A DNA stretch of 64,000 nt from Spirosoma lacussanchae (GTDB lineage: Bacteria > Bacteroidota > Bacteroidia > Cytophagales > Spirosomataceae), in the NCBI RefSeq assembly GCF_005870035.1, contig NZ_SWJG01000001.1, positions 2,095,639 through 2,159,638 of the forward strand. Reading direction: 5' to 3'. The translations under genes and the position numbers were made by a program. Positions 9,181 through 18,800 of this stretch are shown one piece after another; positions within the stretch are counted from its first letter, which is position 1, and every line of letters begins with the position of its first letter. The notes under the pieces are model-generated. The model ran no database searches. It saw nothing but the letters and a program-made list of their open reading frames with translations, and was not told the origin of the DNA.

Positions 9181-9633
9181 ATGATACAAGTTCTGCCTAT
9201 TGCCAGCCCGGCTGATCTCGATACTGCCTTTGCCATTCGACGAACGGTTTTCGTTGATGAGCAGCGCGTTTCGGCCCGGGAAGAGTACGATGAATATGAA
9301 GAGTCCAGTCGCCATTTTCTAGCCCGAATCGATGGGGTGCCGGGCGGCACTGCCCGCTGGCGTCGCACCTCGTATGGCGTTAAGATGGAGCGGTTTGCCG
9401 TGCTGAAGGAGTTTCGGCAACAGGGTGTAGGGAAAGCGCTCGTACAGGCCGTTCTGGACGATGTCTTCAGCCAGCAGCCTGAACCTATTGAAAGTATCTA
9501 TCTGCACGCTCAGGTGTCGGCTATGCCGCTCTACGCGGGTTTCGGCTTCGTTCCGGTAGGCCCCATGTTTGAGGAAGCCGGCATTCAGCATTATAAGATG
9601 GTACTGCCGGGATCTGCTTATTCGAAGCAATGA
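9181..9633 (+). CDS. GNAT-family N-acetyltransferase
   Basis: A 150-residue acetyltransferase. The acetyl-CoA binding signature is RQQGVGKALVQAVL (Q/R-x-x-G-x-G/A) near residue 80, preceded by a beta strand MERFAVLKEF, and the C-terminal half has ALYAGFGF-like LYAGFGFVPVG, all characteristic of GNAT folds. The N-terminal IRRTVFVDEQ resembles YjcF/ElaA-type enzymes. Its stop overlaps the comEC start by 4 bp (ATGA), which points to co-translation. The acceptor substrate cannot be told from sequence. Confidence 0.85.
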   Translation: MIQVLPIASPADLDTAFAIRRTVFVDEQRVSAREEYDEYEESSRHFLARIDGVPGGTARWRRTSYGVKMERFAVLKEFRQQGVGKALVQAVLDDVFSQQPEPIESIYLHAQVSAMPLYAGFGFVPVGPMFEEAGIQHYKMVLPGSAYSKQ

Positions 9634-11774
9634 AAGGGTACCCGTTCGTTCGGTATGCGGCCGCGCTGGCAGCTGGTATCGTGTTGTACGGACAATGGCC
9701 CGACCTGATCTGGATACCTGTAGGCGCTGCAATACTCGGCCTGGGCTTATTCATTGGCCATTTCATTAGGTACAGAAACCAGGTAGTCAAACCCATTGCG
9801 GCCGTGCAGGGGCTGGGCGGACTGCTTCTGCTGTTGGCGGCTGGCTGGTGCCTGACCTACGAGCGTACAGCCAGCAACCGGCCCGACAACCTGCTTCACC
9901 TGACAGACACCCTACAGGCCTACACGGGGGTGGTAACGACCCAGCCCGAAGAACGGGCGAAAACCTACCGGGTTGAACTGGCGATTCGACAGGGCCGCTG
10001 GCAAACCGGCTCCAACACGGGTCATGCGGCTACTGCCTGGCATCCGCTTACCGGCCGGGTCATCGTGTACATCGATAAAGCCATTGGTCAGCTTCCCCGC
10101 TATGGGGAGTTATGGCTGGTTAGTGGCTCGCCCCGCTCCATCGACCCGCCACTGAATCCGGGCGAGTTCGATTACAAACGGTATCTGCGCTATCGAAATA
10201 TCTACCATCAGCAGTATCTGCGACCGTTCCAGCGGCAGTTGATCGGGTACGATCCACCGTCCCGCATCACAACCTGGGCCACGGCGATAAATCGGCTGGC
10301 CGACGCGATCATTACCCGGCAGGTCGGGAACCGGGCTGAGTACAGCATCATAAATGCCATGATTCTGGGGGTGCGTGACGATCTGGACCCGGCGCTTTAC
10401 CGAGCTTATTCGGCCGCCGGGGCGGTGCATATTCTGTCGGTATCGGGTCTGCATGTCGGAATCCTATTTTCAGTGCTGACGTTTCTGCTCAGCTTTCTCA
10501 TCAGGCGCCCCCGCGGTAAACTCATTATGGCGGTTGTGCAACTACTTATCCTGTGGTTCTACGCCCTCGTAACCGGCCTGTCGCCCCCAGTTCTGCGCTC
10601 GGCCGGTATGTTTTCAATGTTGATCGTGGCCAATGCCCTCGGCCGTCAGCAGCAGTTGTTGAACACCATGGGGGCATCGGCGTTTTTCATTCTTTGTTTT
10701 GACCCATACGCCTTGTTTTCGGCGGGCTTTCAGCTGTCTAATCTGGCCGTAGCGGGTATCGGTTCCTGGCAGTCTACGCTGTCGCAGGCGCTTACGTTTC
10801 GGTATCGGTTCGTCAATAAACTGTGGGAGCTGACGGCGGTAGCGCTGGTAGCCCAGCTGATTACCTTTCCGCTGGGGGTATTCTATTTTCATCAGTTTCC
10901 GACCTACTTTCTGCTGGCTAACCCGGCCGTAATGGGCTTGTCGTTTTTACTACTGCCCCTGGCCATGGCCACACTGGCGTTGAGCTGGGTGCCGTATCTG
11001 AACGATATACTTGGCTGGCTGCTCCAGAAAACGGCCTGGCTACTCAACTGGGTGGTGGTGCAGACCGGTACATTGCCAGGCGCTGTTTGGGATGGGCTGT
11101 GGCTGTCAGCAGGCGGGATGTTGCTCACTTATGCAGTCATACTCGGGGCGGTGGCCCTGGTGTTGACCCGGCAGCGTGGGTATGCCTGGGCCACCTGCCT
11201 GGCTGCTTTCCTGCTGGGCGTCCTGGTCGTCAGGGATGAGTATGAACAACGGTATCAGCAAAAGCTGGCTGTTCATTTTCTGCCGCACCGTACGGCCGTG
11301 AGCCTGACTGCTGGCCATAAAAGCCTGCTCCTGACCGATCTGGACACTTCGGACACCCGGTCGTATGACTTTTACCTGAAAAATACTTTTGGACAGTGGG
11401 GCATCGGTCAGCTCAGCCTGCTCGACCTGCGCCAGTCCGGTGATTCCGCGCTGGCTACCATGCCCAGTCGGGCCTGCTACCGCCACCGCGACTATGTGCT
11501 GTATGTCTGGCAGGGAAAAACCATTATGCTGATCAACAAACTCAATGGGTATGCGCGCTGGCGGTTACCAGCCGTTGTCGACTATTGTATTATCCGCCGG
11601 AATGCGCTGCAGCACTGGGATGATCTGAGAGGTAGGCTAGTAGCCCGGCATATCATTTTCGATGACTCAAACAAAACCCCGCTGACCGATCGGCTGCTGG
11701 CCGAAGCGAATCAACGGGGGCTTGTCTGTTACTCGGTCCGGCAAATGGGTGCCTATGTGACCGAGTTAAAGTAG
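9630..11774 (+). CDS. comEC: ComEC/Rec2-family DNA-uptake channel
   Basis: A 714-residue inner-membrane protein of the competence family that passes single-stranded DNA into the cytoplasm. The first 60 residues hold two or three spans. Residues 60-200 are a DUF4131-type periplasmic domain containing the OB-like PGEFDYKRYLRYRNIYHQQY. The central competence domain has the diagnostic segment GAVHILSVSGLHVGILF and about eight further spans. The C-terminal ~180 residues are soluble but lack the HxHxDH metal ligands of the metallo-beta-lactamase domain found in Bacillus ComEC. Shorter ComEC proteins of this kind are common in Bacteroidota. It ends 2 bp from the convergent Spy-like gene, with no terminator between. 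Confidence 0.87.
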   Translation: MKGYPFVRYAAALAAGIVLYGQWPDLIWIPVGAAILGLGLFIGHFIRYRNQVVKPIAAVQGLGGLLLLLAAGWCLTYERTASNRPDNLLHLTDTLQAYTGVVTTQPEERAKTYRVELAIRQGRWQTGSNTGHAATAWHPLTGRVIVYIDKAIGQLPRYGELWLVSGSPRSIDPPLNPGEFDYKRYLRYRNIYHQQYLRPFQRQLIGYDPPSRITTWATAINRLADAIITRQVGNRAEYSIINAMILGVRDDLDPALYRAYSAAGAVHILSVSGLHVGILFSVLTFLLSFLIRRPRGKLIMAVVQLLILWFYALVTGLSPPVLRSAGMFSMLIVANALGRQQQLLNTMGASAFFILCFDPYALFSAGFQLSNLAVAGIGSWQSTLSQALTFRYRFVNKLWELTAVALVAQLITFPLGVFYFHQFPTYFLLANPAVMGLSFLLLPLAMATLALSWVPYLNDILGWLLQKTAWLLNWVVVQTGTLPGAVWDGLWLSAGGMLLTYAVILGAVALVLTRQRGYAWATCLAAFLLGVLVVRDEYEQRYQQKLAVHFLPHRTAVSLTAGHKSLLLTDLDTSDTRSYDFYLKNTFGQWGIGQLSLLDLRQSGDSALATMPSRACYRHRDYVLYVWQGKTIMLINKLNGYARWRLPAVVDYCIIRRNALQHWDDLRGRLVARHIIFDDSNKTPLTDRLLAEANQRGLVCYSVRQMGAYVTELK

Positions 11775-11776
11775 GC

Positions 11777-12313
11777 TTACTGCCTGGGCGAACCGATAGA
11801 GTCGGGCCGGGCGGCTGTGCCTTTAGGGGCCGGTGGCCGGAAACCGCCCACCTCTTTCTGCATCGATTCTTTTTTAGCCTGATAGGTTGTCCACTGTTCG
11901 GGCGTCAGTAAGCCTTTGAGCTTATCTTCCTTCTCCTCGTTCAGCATCAGCATCATGTCCTGAATCTGCTTCCGGGTGTCTGCGGTCGGCTGAGTACCCG
12001 TGCCAACAATATCCTTGATGGCGTCCTGCTGAATATCGGCGTATTCATTGTTGAGCTTCTTGACGGCCTTGGCCTGTTCTTTGTCGAGTCCCAGATTCTC
12101 TTTCAGCCACTTGGTCTCCTTATTGGCTATATCGCCCGCAATATTCGGAATCTGGGGGCGCGAGGGGCCACTGGCCTGGGGTGTCATCCCCCGTCCCATA
12201 CCACCCCGTCCCATGCCATAACCACCACCAGGATAATACTGACCATAGCTGGCACTAATGAAGAGGCAGTTCAGGGCTATCAGGCCGATAAAAAAACGTG
12301 CCTTTAGGTTCAT
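11777..12313 (-). CDS. Spy/CpxP-like periplasmic protein
   Basis: A 178-residue exported protein. A signal peptide ends near ISASYG, followed by a Gly/Met/Arg-rich stretch (residues 25-48). Then comes a helical domain that contains LTPEQWTTYQ, the LTxxQ motif of the Spy/CpxP family, which act as periplasmic chaperones or stress sensors. The tail is rich in Pro, Ala and Gly. The assignment rests on this motif and the helical charge pattern; the family is loose, so the function is only suggested. It is transcribed toward comEC and has its own promoter in the 150 bp before the TetR gene. Confidence 0.6.
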   Translation of the reverse strand: MNLKARFFIGLIALNCLFISASYGQYYPGGGYGMGRGGMGRGMTPQASGPSRPQIPNIAGDIANKETKWLKENLGLDKEQAKAVKKLNNEYADIQQDAIKDIVGTGTQPTADTRKQIQDMMLMLNEEKEDKLKGLLTPEQWTTYQAKKESMQKEVGGFRPPAPKGTAARPDSIGSPRQ

Positions 12314-12462
12314 AGATCGATTGCAGTTTAGTTCTTACCGAAATGAGAGTGCGAAGTACGGTAAAAATTAGGCTGAACGCATCAGAAACGGACTAAAGAT
12401 GAGTTAAAATACGGCCCCGTTATCGTAAAACTTTTCAGTCGTACAGACCGTTAGCCAAGTAT

Positions 12463-13143
12463 ATGGAAACGCTAGAAAAAATCCGTAAGGCGTACACCGA
12501 GTACGTTCTTGAAAACGGAAAACAACCCACCTCCGTCTTCCAGTTTGCTAAAAAACTGAAACTGGCCGAAGCCGATTTTTACAACTTTTACGCATCGTTC
12601 GACGCCATTGAAGCCGACGTTTGGCTGGCGTTTTTTCAGGATGCAAAGGCTACTGTTGAGGCTGATGACACCTATCAGGGCTACTCGGTTCGGGAAAAAC
12701 TGCTGGCCTTTTACTACACCTGGATCGAGCTGCTGAAAGCACAGCGTAGTTTTGTCACCTACAGCTATACCCGGTTGCGGGAAGAAGGCGCGGCCGCATC
12801 GCCGATTGCCAAAGCCCGCATGCGTACCGGCCAGCTAAAGACCAGCAGCCGTGTACTGCAGCCGTTTCGCGAAGCCTTCTTTGACTACGCCCGTGACCTG
12901 CTGGCCGAGGGGCGTGAAAGCAAGGAAGTGGAGCCTCGTCCGTTTGTGACGGATCGGTACCCCAACGCGCTCTGGTCACAGACGCTCTTTCTACTCGACT
13001 TTTGGGTCCGCGACGTAAGCCGGAATTTCGAAAAAACCGATACCGCCATTGAGAAAGCCGTTAACACCGCTTTCGACCTGATTGGCCGCTCTCCACTGGA
13101 TACCCTATTCGATTTTGCTAAGTTTATCTATCAAAATAAATGA
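12463..13143 (+). CDS. TetR/AcrR-family transcriptional regulator
   Basis: A 226-residue regulator. The N-terminal ~50 residues give a TetR-type HTH: a first helix starting METLEKIRKAYTEYV, then TSVFQFAKKLKLAEADFYNF, where the turn and recognition helix are typical. The remainder is all-helical, as expected of the ligand-binding and dimer domain. Its stop overlaps an ATG that reads into the following ABC1 kinase frame (ATGA at 13140-13143), so the two are very likely co-transcribed. TetR/ABC1-kinase pairs occur in Bacteroidota, which suggests it may control a lipid- or quinone-related process. The ligand is unknown. Confidence 0.8.
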   Translation: METLEKIRKAYTEYVLENGKQPTSVFQFAKKLKLAEADFYNFYASFDAIEADVWLAFFQDAKATVEADDTYQGYSVREKLLAFYYTWIELLKAQRSFVTYSYTRLREEGAAASPIAKARMRTGQLKTSSRVLQPFREAFFDYARDLLAEGRESKEVEPRPFVTDRYPNALWSQTLFLLDFWVRDVSRNFEKTDTAIEKAVNTAFDLIGRSPLDTLFDFAKFIYQNK

Positions 13144-13220
13144 GTGAAGGGGTGGGCGAGGTGAAGAGGGCCTGTTTGGCAGGACTCTTTTGCTTGTTCA
13201 TGTTTTCGCTCTTTGAGCGC

Positions 13221-14549
13221 ATGAAAACTCAGAACTCCGTTCCCACGACCAAAGTTGCCCGCGCTAGTCAGTTTGTAAAAGCAGGCGTGAAGGTCGGTGG
13301 CAATTACATTAAGCATTACAGCAAAAAACTACTCGATCCGGAGCTGTCGAAAGAGGAGCTGCACAAGGATAATGCGGCCGACATCTATGACGCGCTCAGT
13401 GAACTGAAAGGATCGGCCCTAAAAATGGCGCAGATGCTGAGTATGGACCGGGGCCTGCTGCCGGTGGCTTATTCTGATAAGTTCACCATGGCCCAGTACT
13501 CGGCTCCCCCTTTATCGGGCCCACTGGTGGTGAAGACCTTCCGGACCTATTTTGGCAAATCGCCCAATGAATTATTCGACAAGTTCGATATCAACTCGGT
13601 CAATGCCGCCAGTATTGGTCAGGTCCACCAGGCCTGGAAAGAGGGCAGAAAACTGGCCGTAAAGGTTCAGTATCCGGGTGTGGCCGATTCGGTCAGCTCC
13701 GATCTCAAAATTGCCAAACCGCTGGCCGTTCGGCTGCTCAACCTTGATGAGCGACAGATTGACCGGTACATGGGCGAGGTCGAGAGCAAACTCCTCGAAG
13801 AAACGGACTATGACCTGGAGCTGCGACGGAGCATCGAAATTTCAGAAGCCTGCGCGCACATCGATGGACTGGTATTTCCGACCTATTACCCCGAGTTATC
13901 GAGCAAGCGGATTTTGACCATGGACTGGCTCGACGGGCAACATCTTAAAGAGTTTTTAGCAACAAACCCATCGCAGGAAGTCAGAGATCGTATTGGCCAG
14001 CTGCTGTGGGATTTTTACGATCACCAGATTCATACCCTTCGGCAGGTGCATGCCGATCCACATCCCGGCAATTTCCTGATGCGGGCCGATGGCACTCTGG
14101 GAGTGATCGACTTTGGCTGCGTAAAGGTTATCCCGGATTATTACTACGATAACTATTTCCGGCTGATCAACCCCGATACCATCAAGGATCAGGCGCTGAC
14201 CGAGCAGATCTTTACCAATCTGGAGTTTCTCGTGGCACAGGATTCACCCAAAGACCGCCGGTTTTTCTCAGATCTGTTTGTGCAGATGATCGAGATGCTG
14301 GGCGCGCCTTTCGCCGTCGACGAGTTCGATTTTGGTGATGATGCGTACTTCAACAAAGTATATGCCTTTGCCGACGAACTATCGAAACTTGAAGAGCTTC
14401 GTTCGTCAAAAGTGGTCCGTGGCTCGCAGGACGGTCTGTATGTGAACCGGACCTACTATGGCCTGTACGCCATGCTGAACGAGTTGAGAGCTCGCGTCCG
14501 GACTACAAAACCGGAATGGCTGCGGTCGCAGCAGGTCGCATCGGTATAA
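13221..14549 (+). CDS. ABC1/AarF/UbiB-family atypical kinase
   Basis: An unusual kinase-like ATPase, related to UbiB and ADCK3, that is linked to quinone or lipid homeostasis. Diagnostic parts are the KxGQ-like SALKMAQMLSMDRG, the Ala-rich loop NAASIGQVHQAW, the ATP lysine in LAVKVQYPG, and the catalytic/metal motifs HADPHPGNFL and GVIDFGCV. In the KxGQ motif the usual Gly is Ala (KMAQ). The ATG at 13221 gives 442 residues beginning MKTQNSVPTTKVARASQ. A longer start at 13140 overlaps the TetR stop and would add 27 mostly hydrophobic residues (KRACLAGLFCLFMFSLFER). I prefer the shorter one from family alignment, but a membrane-anchored longer form is possible. Confidence 0.82.
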   Translation: MKTQNSVPTTKVARASQFVKAGVKVGGNYIKHYSKKLLDPELSKEELHKDNAADIYDALSELKGSALKMAQMLSMDRGLLPVAYSDKFTMAQYSAPPLSGPLVVKTFRTYFGKSPNELFDKFDINSVNAASIGQVHQAWKEGRKLAVKVQYPGVADSVSSDLKIAKPLAVRLLNLDERQIDRYMGEVESKLLEETDYDLELRRSIEISEACAHIDGLVFPTYYPELSSKRILTMDWLDGQHLKEFLATNPSQEVRDRIGQLLWDFYDHQIHTLRQVHADPHPGNFLMRADGTLGVIDFGCVKVIPDYYYDNYFRLINPDTIKDQALTEQIFTNLEFLVAQDSPKDRRFFSDLFVQMIEMLGAPFAVDEFDFGDDAYFNKVYAFADELSKLEELRSSKVVRGSQDGLYVNRTYYGLYAMLNELRARVRTTKPEWLRSQQVASV

Positions 14550-14779
14550 AGCTGACGGCTCCGGGAAAAGGTCGCTGACTGTTCGTTGGCGACTTTGTTG
14601 TTATGGGCGATGCTTAATAACGAAAAGAGGTTATCCAGATAAGTTTATTCTTACAGATGGGTCTTGCTAATATCGTCAGTAGACGAAAGAACTACCGGAG
14701 CAGCAAGCAAAGCCTGGTTGTCCCCGAGGTTTAGGCAGGGTCTATTAACTTCCAGAGGGCAGGTCACACGATAGGTACA

Positions 14780-14811
14780 AAAAGCTAGCGTTTTTCAAGG
14801 CGCTGGCTTTT
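14780..14811 (-). terminator. Terminator of the glycerophosphodiesterase gene
   Basis: Arms 14780-14790 and 14801-14811 pair over 11 bp with one G-T pair. On the minus strand a T run follows, 29 bp after the GDPD stop. The rest of the 290 bp after the ABC1 gene holds only a weak imperfect stem near 14565-14600 that could end the plus transcript. Confidence 0.65.
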
Positions 14812-14839
14812 GGAATGACAGGTATTTTTGCCGGTCGAC

Positions 14840-15697
14840 TCAAAATAAATTCGGGTAATCCGTAATGATGCCATCCACGCCTAAGCCCGTCAGCGCGTCG
14901 ATTTCAGCCTTGGTGTTTACTGTCCAGGGAATTATCTTCAGGCCCTGCTCGTGGCAGGCTTTCACTACCTCGGCGGTAACGGTTTTGTAGTAGGGGCTGT
15001 AGATAGCCGGTTTGAAACCCAGCGTTTGCAGGTTCTCAGCCAGCGTTTTGGGGTTAGCCGTCAGGTAGGCTAGTACCACATTGGGGTGTTGCTCATGCAG
15101 CAGCTGCAGCGGCCGCACATCGAACGACTGAATATTGAATCGGTTACTCAGCTTCCGGCTGTTAATCACGTCCATCGCCAGCTTCACAAACTCGGCCGGG
15201 GCCGGGTGATAGATGCCGTCGGTTTGTGGATTGCATTTGATTTCGATGTTGTAGCGCGGCTGCGGCATCCCCTTCGCCCGGGCATACACCTCCACCGAAT
15301 CAATCAACTCACCAAGCAGCGGTTTGTAGGCGGCCTGTTTCTTCTGTTGCGGAAAGAGCGGGTGCGGCTTGCGACCCACGTCGTAGCGTTTAATCTCATC
15401 GTAGGTCATCTGGTACAGGTTCAGCGACTTTTCTTCGGCCTTTGTTACAGGCGAACCGTCGGGTTTGGTAGCAATGTCAGACACCATGTAGGTATCATGC
15501 GAAACGACCACCTGCTTGTCCTTCGAGATGACGATGTCGAGTTCGAGTGTGGTTACGCCGAGGTCGAGGGCCTTTTTCATGGCCGCAACCGTGTTTTCAG
15601 GCATAAGACCCCGGCACCCCCGGTGACCTTGGCGGTCGAGCCTGGGCTGGGCGAACGTAAGAATTGGGGAAAGGAGAAAAATGAAGAATTTTATCAT
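14840..15697 (-). CDS. Glycerophosphodiester phosphodiesterase, exported
   Basis: A 285-residue enzyme that splits glycerophosphodiesters into an alcohol and glycerol 3-phosphate. The GDPD signature is clear: QGHRGCRGLMPENTVAAMKK near the N-terminus, LELDIVISKDKQVVVSHD with the metal and catalytic residues, NIEIKC, then the C-terminal IIPWTVNTKAEIDALTGLGV and GIITDYPNLF. A signal peptide (residues 1-16, ending TFAQ) places it in the periplasm or on the surface. It probably scavenges phosphorus or glycerol from phospholipid breakdown. It stands alone between a plus-strand gene and the Oar-like receptor, with a terminator at its end. Confidence 0.92.
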   Translation of the reverse strand: MIKFFIFLLSPILTFAQPRLDRQGHRGCRGLMPENTVAAMKKALDLGVTTLELDIVISKDKQVVVSHDTYMVSDIATKPDGSPVTKAEEKSLNLYQMTYDEIKRYDVGRKPHPLFPQQKKQAAYKPLLGELIDSVEVYARAKGMPQPRYNIEIKCNPQTDGIYHPAPAEFVKLAMDVINSRKLSNRFNIQSFDVRPLQLLHEQHPNVVLAYLTANPKTLAENLQTLGFKPAIYSPYYKTVTAEVVKACHEQGLKIIPWTVNTKAEIDALTGLGVDGIITDYPNLF

Positions 15698-15730
15698 CAG
15701 TTATTTGGGCTTGGCCGTCATTGGTGATGG

Positions 15731-15837
15731 GCCCTTCGCGCATCATTGGACATTGTTCATTTTCAAGTTACTATACCTGCCGGTAATTAATGACTAGAGA
15801 AGTTTAAACAGCCAATGACTAATGACGCGCGAAGGGC
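15731..15837. repeat. 11-bp inverted repeat flanking the GDPD/TonB receptor gap
   Basis: GCCCTTCGCGC at 15731-15741 is repeated inverted at 15827-15837. TCATTGG-like words sit next to both arms, so most of the 146-bp gap between the two minus-strand genes is bounded by the repeat. Confidence 0.6.
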
Positions 15838-15843
15838 TACCCA

Positions 15844-18800
15844 CTAAAAATTATATCGCGCACCCACCTGTACCTGGAAAGGATCGTTGGTAGGGTTGGG
15901 AATGCCGGTTGCGTTGACGCGGTAGTTGTAGCGCGCGTTGGCTACGTCGAAATTTGGTACGGCTGGCGAGGTAGCTGTGGCCGCTCGGCCATTGGGTGCG
16001 TAGAGAGCCTGCGAACCCAGTGACTTGTTTACACCCCAGTCGCGTTTGAGCATGTTGGCAAAGTTGAAAATATCGGCCGAAAACTCGATGTTGTGGTTTT
16101 TGTAAATACGGAACCGCTTGGCTGCCCGGATGTCAAAGATGCCGTAAAAGGCATTGATGCCGCCGTTCCGGGGGGCAAACTGACCCGAATACGTCGTGAT
16201 ATAGTCTTTTAGACTTTGACTGGCATCGGGGCTGTTAAGCAGGTTTTGCAGGCCCGTACGGATGTTTTCGGGAACTTCGGCGCTGTTGCGGTCGAAGATA
16301 AACGCCAGGTCGTTCTGACCCGCTACAAAGTCACCATTGCTGTTCACGCCCGACAGCAGGGTGTAGCGCGTACCGCCCAGTCCTGAATAGCGAACGCCCA
16401 CCGTGATGCCCCAGAACGTGGGCAGCGTGCCATACACCACGACCTTGTGCCGGAACTGGTTGTCGGAATAGGTCATGCGGGTCAGGTTGCGGGGGTCGTC
16501 GACCACGGGTTGCACCAGCGTGGCGGTGTTCGCTACGTTACCGTTGTAGGAGGTGTTGTCGCGCACATCGCTCCAGGTATAACTTGCCGAAATTTCACCG
16601 TCACGGAAGTAGCGGTACGTAGCGTCTACCACAGCCGCAAACTGATTCACCCGGCCATCGCTCGTTAGCTCCAGCACTCGACCCAGGCGGTTGCTGATGC
16701 GCCCGTCGAGCCAGTTGGCCGCGCCATTGGCAGGCATCCGGTTCAGCGGCACAAACACGCCCCGGTTGCCTTCGTTCGAGAGCCGGAAGAAAGGCTCGGT
16801 GGGCATGTTGCGGTCCACGTAGGTGTAGTTGTTGCGGGCCAGCGACATAAAGCCAGACAGGCTCACCTTCAGGCGGTCGTTGATGAAGCGCGTGTATGAC
16901 ACGTTGGCTTTGTAAAGTACGGGTACGCGGGCATCGGCCCCGGTCAGGTTGATGGTTGGCAACTGAAACTGCGCCAGCGTCGGAATGCTGCTGTAATCCT
17001 GCCGGTATGCCGCAAAATTTGGTGCTGGCACATCAGCCCCGCGCACATCAACGGTGGCCAGGTTCGAGCCATCGAAAGTCAGGTTATTGATGAGCATGTA
17101 ATTGTTGATGTCCGAGGCAAACACGCCCGCGCCCAGCCGGATAATGTCACGACGCTGCTCATTCACATCCCAGGTAAACTGCAACCGTGGCTGAGCAATG
17201 AACGTCCGCAGGCGGTTGTCGGTTCGCAGGCCCAGATCCTGTAACACTGCCTGATTTAGCGAAGCTTTGGGGAAGTGGGCGTAATCGAAACGCAGGCCGG
17301 CGGTCATATCGAGGCCGGGCGCGAGTTTGGTCGCCATCTGGCCATAAACACCTGCGTTCCAGATGCTCCCGCGCACACTCCAGTCATCTTTGAGCGGCAC
17401 TTCGCGGAAGTAGCGGTAGGGCCGTAGCCGGTCGAAGTTGTCGAGGGCCGAGCCGGTTGCGTCGTTGGTGTAGTGGAAACGTCCGTTTACTTCGCTGCCA
17501 TATACCGAACGGGCATTGGTGTACATCAGGTCTACGCCGAAGGTAAACTGCGCTCTGTCGGTATTGTAATACAGGTTGTTGATGAGTTGCACCACGTTGT
17601 TGGTGAATCCTTCCTGCGCAAAGCGGTGACCGCCCGTCTGAATGTTGGTGGCGCGGGTGGCTCCGCCAATCGTCGATTGCACGTTTTCGACAATGTTACG
17701 CGGAATGTTGCGTTCGGGCAACTGATCGCCGGGGCTACTCAACTGGTAGGTGTGAAGGTGCTGTAACTTCAATTCGTTCGTAATACGCGGACTAACCGAC
17801 GAACGTAGGGTGGCCAGCAGGCTATTGTCCCAGTTAAAGTCGTTGCCGGTCGATTCCAAGATATTGATGGCCGTATTATCGATCAAACCCAGCTTATTGC
17901 GGTCGGTGGTGAAGTTGTTCCGAACGGTCAGCAGGTTTTTGCTGTCAATCTGCCAGTCGAGCCGCAGAAAACCTGTGCTGGAATTGCGCACCCGGTCAAA
18001 CTGCCCGTATTGCGGAGTATTGGCCACGCCATAACGGGTGCGGGCAATGTTCACGTACCGATCGAGCGTAGCAGTAGTCACGTTGAAACGCAACTCATCG
18101 GCGGGTGACTGAATATCGGCGATAAACAGCGGCCGCGAGTCGATTTGCCGTTCATAAACGGCATAGTAATGCAGTTTGTCTTTAATAATCGGCCCGCCCA
18201 GCGCGAAGCCAAACTGATTTGTTGAAAACCGAACGTCCCGGCGGTTCCCCCGAATATCGAATCGACTGGCCAGCTGGTTGGCGCGTGTGTAGTTGAATAC
18301 GCTACCCGTAAGCTGGTTGGTACCGGCTTTGGTAACGGCACTCACAATACCGCCCCCGGCGCGGCCGTAGACCACGTCGTACTGGTTCGTAATCACCTTG
18401 AACTCCCGTACGGCTTCGAGCGAGATGGTGTATGGGCCACCGCTGCGGCTGTTCGAGGCACCTGCCGAGGTGGGGTTTTTGGCCGTCGTGCCGTCGATGG
18501 TGAAGTTGGTCGAAGAACCCAGTTGTCCTGACAGGTTGCCGCCCCGGCCCGCCAGTGGCGACAGATCTGTTAGCGTTGTGAAGTTCCGGCCATTCACAGG
18601 CAGCGTAGCGATGGCCCGGGCCGATACGTCCGTGGCCGCGCCAAAGTTCTCAATTTTGTTTTTCAACCCCGAAGCGACTACATCGACCACGGCCAGGTCC
18701 TGACCGCCTTCTTTCATGTCGAGGTTGATACGAACCAAATCGCCCTGATTCAGCATGTAGCCCGTTAGCCGCTGTTCGCCGTAGCCGACAAAAGTAGCCC

